The notes beneath the pieces were generated by a model. That model was not told the DNA's origin. It saw nothing but the letters and a program-made list of their open reading frames with translations, and ran no database searches. 14,149 bases of DNA, from positions 1-14,149 of the forward strand of contig JAEZBU010000092.1 of NCBI GenBank assembly GCA_023426855.1, given 5' to 3'. This stretch comes from Pseudomonadota bacterium. GTDB taxonomy: Bacteria; Pseudomonadota; Alphaproteobacteria; Rhizobiales; Hyphomicrobiaceae. The stretch's first letter is position 1; every line of letters starts with the position of its first letter. The position numbers and the translations under genes are program-made. Below, one piece after another: positions 13,362-14,149 of the stretch.

Positions 13362-14149
13362 CTATGGTGCCAGTTGGCGCGCCAGTTCCTGAAACGCATC
13401 GTTGCTTGTGGGATCGCGCGGCGACTGCTGCAGAGCGGTTATGACTTTTGGTACGAGGGCGACCGCATTATCCAACTCTGGATCTTCGCCGGCTTTATAA
13501 CCACCCATCAGCCGCAGATCGCGAGTTTCTTCAAATCGCGCAATCATGGCGCGCAGTTTCATGACGAGCTTCTGCTGTTCTGGCGTCCATACCGCGTGCG
13601 CCAGTCGCGAAATCGAGCGCAAGACGTTGACCGCCGGATATCGACCCTGGTCGGCAATGGCGCGATCCAGAACAATGTGACCGTCAAGCGTTCCGCGAAT
13701 GGCGTCCGCGATGGGATCGTTATGGTCATCGCCGTCGACCAGAACGGAGAATATACCAGTGATCGACCCGCTCCCTTCATCGCCTGGACCTGCGCGTTCG
13801 AGAAGTTTGGGCAATTCGCTGAAAACGCCGGGCGTATACCCGCGAGCGACAGGTGGCTCGCCGGCCGCAAGATCCACATCTCGTGCAGCGTGCGCAAAGC
13901 GCGTGATCGAGTCCACGATCAGCAGGACGTTGCCGCCCTGATCGCGAAAATGTTCAGCGATGCACATCGCCGTGCGTGGTGCGAGGCGGCGCCGCATCGG
14001 GCTTTCATCGGCAGTGGCAACCACGGCCACGACACGATCGCGATTGGCTCCGATGGTGTCCTCGATGAATTCGCGCACTTCTCGGCCACGTTCGCCGACA
14101 AGTGCAATCACCACGGCATCGAAACCGGTTGCCTGGGCGAGCATTGCCA
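13362..14149 (-). CDS. fliI: Flagellum-specific ATP synthase FliI, C-terminal part (partial)
   Basis: About 262 residues of the C-terminal part; the gene continues past the right edge, so the P-loop and N-terminal beta barrel are missing. Visible F1/V1-type ATPase features are the GERGREVREFI segment with the catalytic glutamate, the Walker B strand NVLLIVDSITRFAHAARD, and PAVNVLRSISR, the FliI/alpha-beta signature (normally PAIDVLxSxSR). The acidic LVDGDDHNDPIADAIRG segment is the family's conserved loop. FliI forms a hexamer at the base of the export gate that helps deliver cargo from FliH and FliJ. The encoded ATG at 14144 is an internal methionine (AMLA after the P-loop), not a start. It converges on the plus-strand cluster and ends at TAG 13362. 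Confidence 0.96.
   Translation of the reverse strand, partial: AMLAQATGFDAVVIALVGERGREVREFIEDTIGANRDRVVAVVATADESPMRRRLAPRTAMCIAEHFRDQGGNVLLIVDSITRFAHAARDVDLAAGEPPVARGYTPGVFSELPKLLERAGPGDEGSGSITGIFSVLVDGDDHNDPIADAIRGTLDGHIVLDRAIADQGRYPAVNVLRSISRLAHAVWTPEQQKLVMKLRAMIARFEETRDLRLMGGYKAGEDPELDNAVALVPKVITALQQSPRDPTSNDAFQELARQLAP

Noticed and set aside
1..14149. CRISPR arrays, tRNA or rRNA genes, insertion sequences, attachment sites
   Set aside because: I looked for regular repeats, tRNA-like arms and transposase-like frames and saw none; the window is a locus of ordinary genes and intergenic DNA.

Overview
The window looks like chromosomal DNA from an alphaproteobacterium of the order Hyphomicrobiales (Rhizobiales). 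The best evidence is a flagellar regulator of the FtcR/Rem type at 2682-3353, a family I know only from that order, followed by flgE-flgK-flgL-flaF-flbT-flgD-fliQ-flhA-fliR, the order found in rhizobial flagellar loci. FlaF and FlbT are themselves alphaproteobacterial. I cannot fix the genus.

Left part (1-2100): the C-terminal end of an EAL-domain protein (cyclic-di-GMP phosphodiesterase type) runs off the left edge. A small predicted membrane protein overlaps its stop codon (TGATG), and the pair ends at a strong intrinsic terminator. Facing them on the minus strand are a TauE/SafE-family exporter and, upstream of it, a 264-residue protein that may be a remote relative of Dit1/PvcA isonitrile synthases. 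The last two genes are separated by a strong hairpin.

Region 2101-2681 is a 581-base non-coding stretch between two divergent genes. It holds two exact matches to the CtrA recognition pattern TTAA-N7-TTAAC and a perfect TTCGCG/CGCGAA inverted repeat just upstream of ftcR.

Right part (2682-14149): ftcR is followed by a run of plus-strand flagellar genes that make hook protein (FlgE), the two hook-filament junction proteins (FlgK, FlgL), flagellin regulators (FlaF, FlbT), the hook cap/scaffold (FlgD) and three export-gate components (FliQ, FlhA, FliR). Next come four small genes: a FliJ-like coiled-coil protein, a rod-binding FlgJ/CheL-type protein, a FlgN-like chaperone candidate and a membrane-anchored protein vaguely like FliL. 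Most junctions overlap or are only a few bases apart, so this is probably one operon or a few. The exception is a 118-base gap before flhA that contains two hairpins. The window closes with the C-terminal part of fliI, the export ATPase, on the minus strand and convergent with the cluster.

Most of the window is ordinary flagellar biology. The parts worth a second look are the CtrA-like sites, the hairpins before flhA, the isonitrile-synthase-like/TauE pair, and the poorly named small genes.
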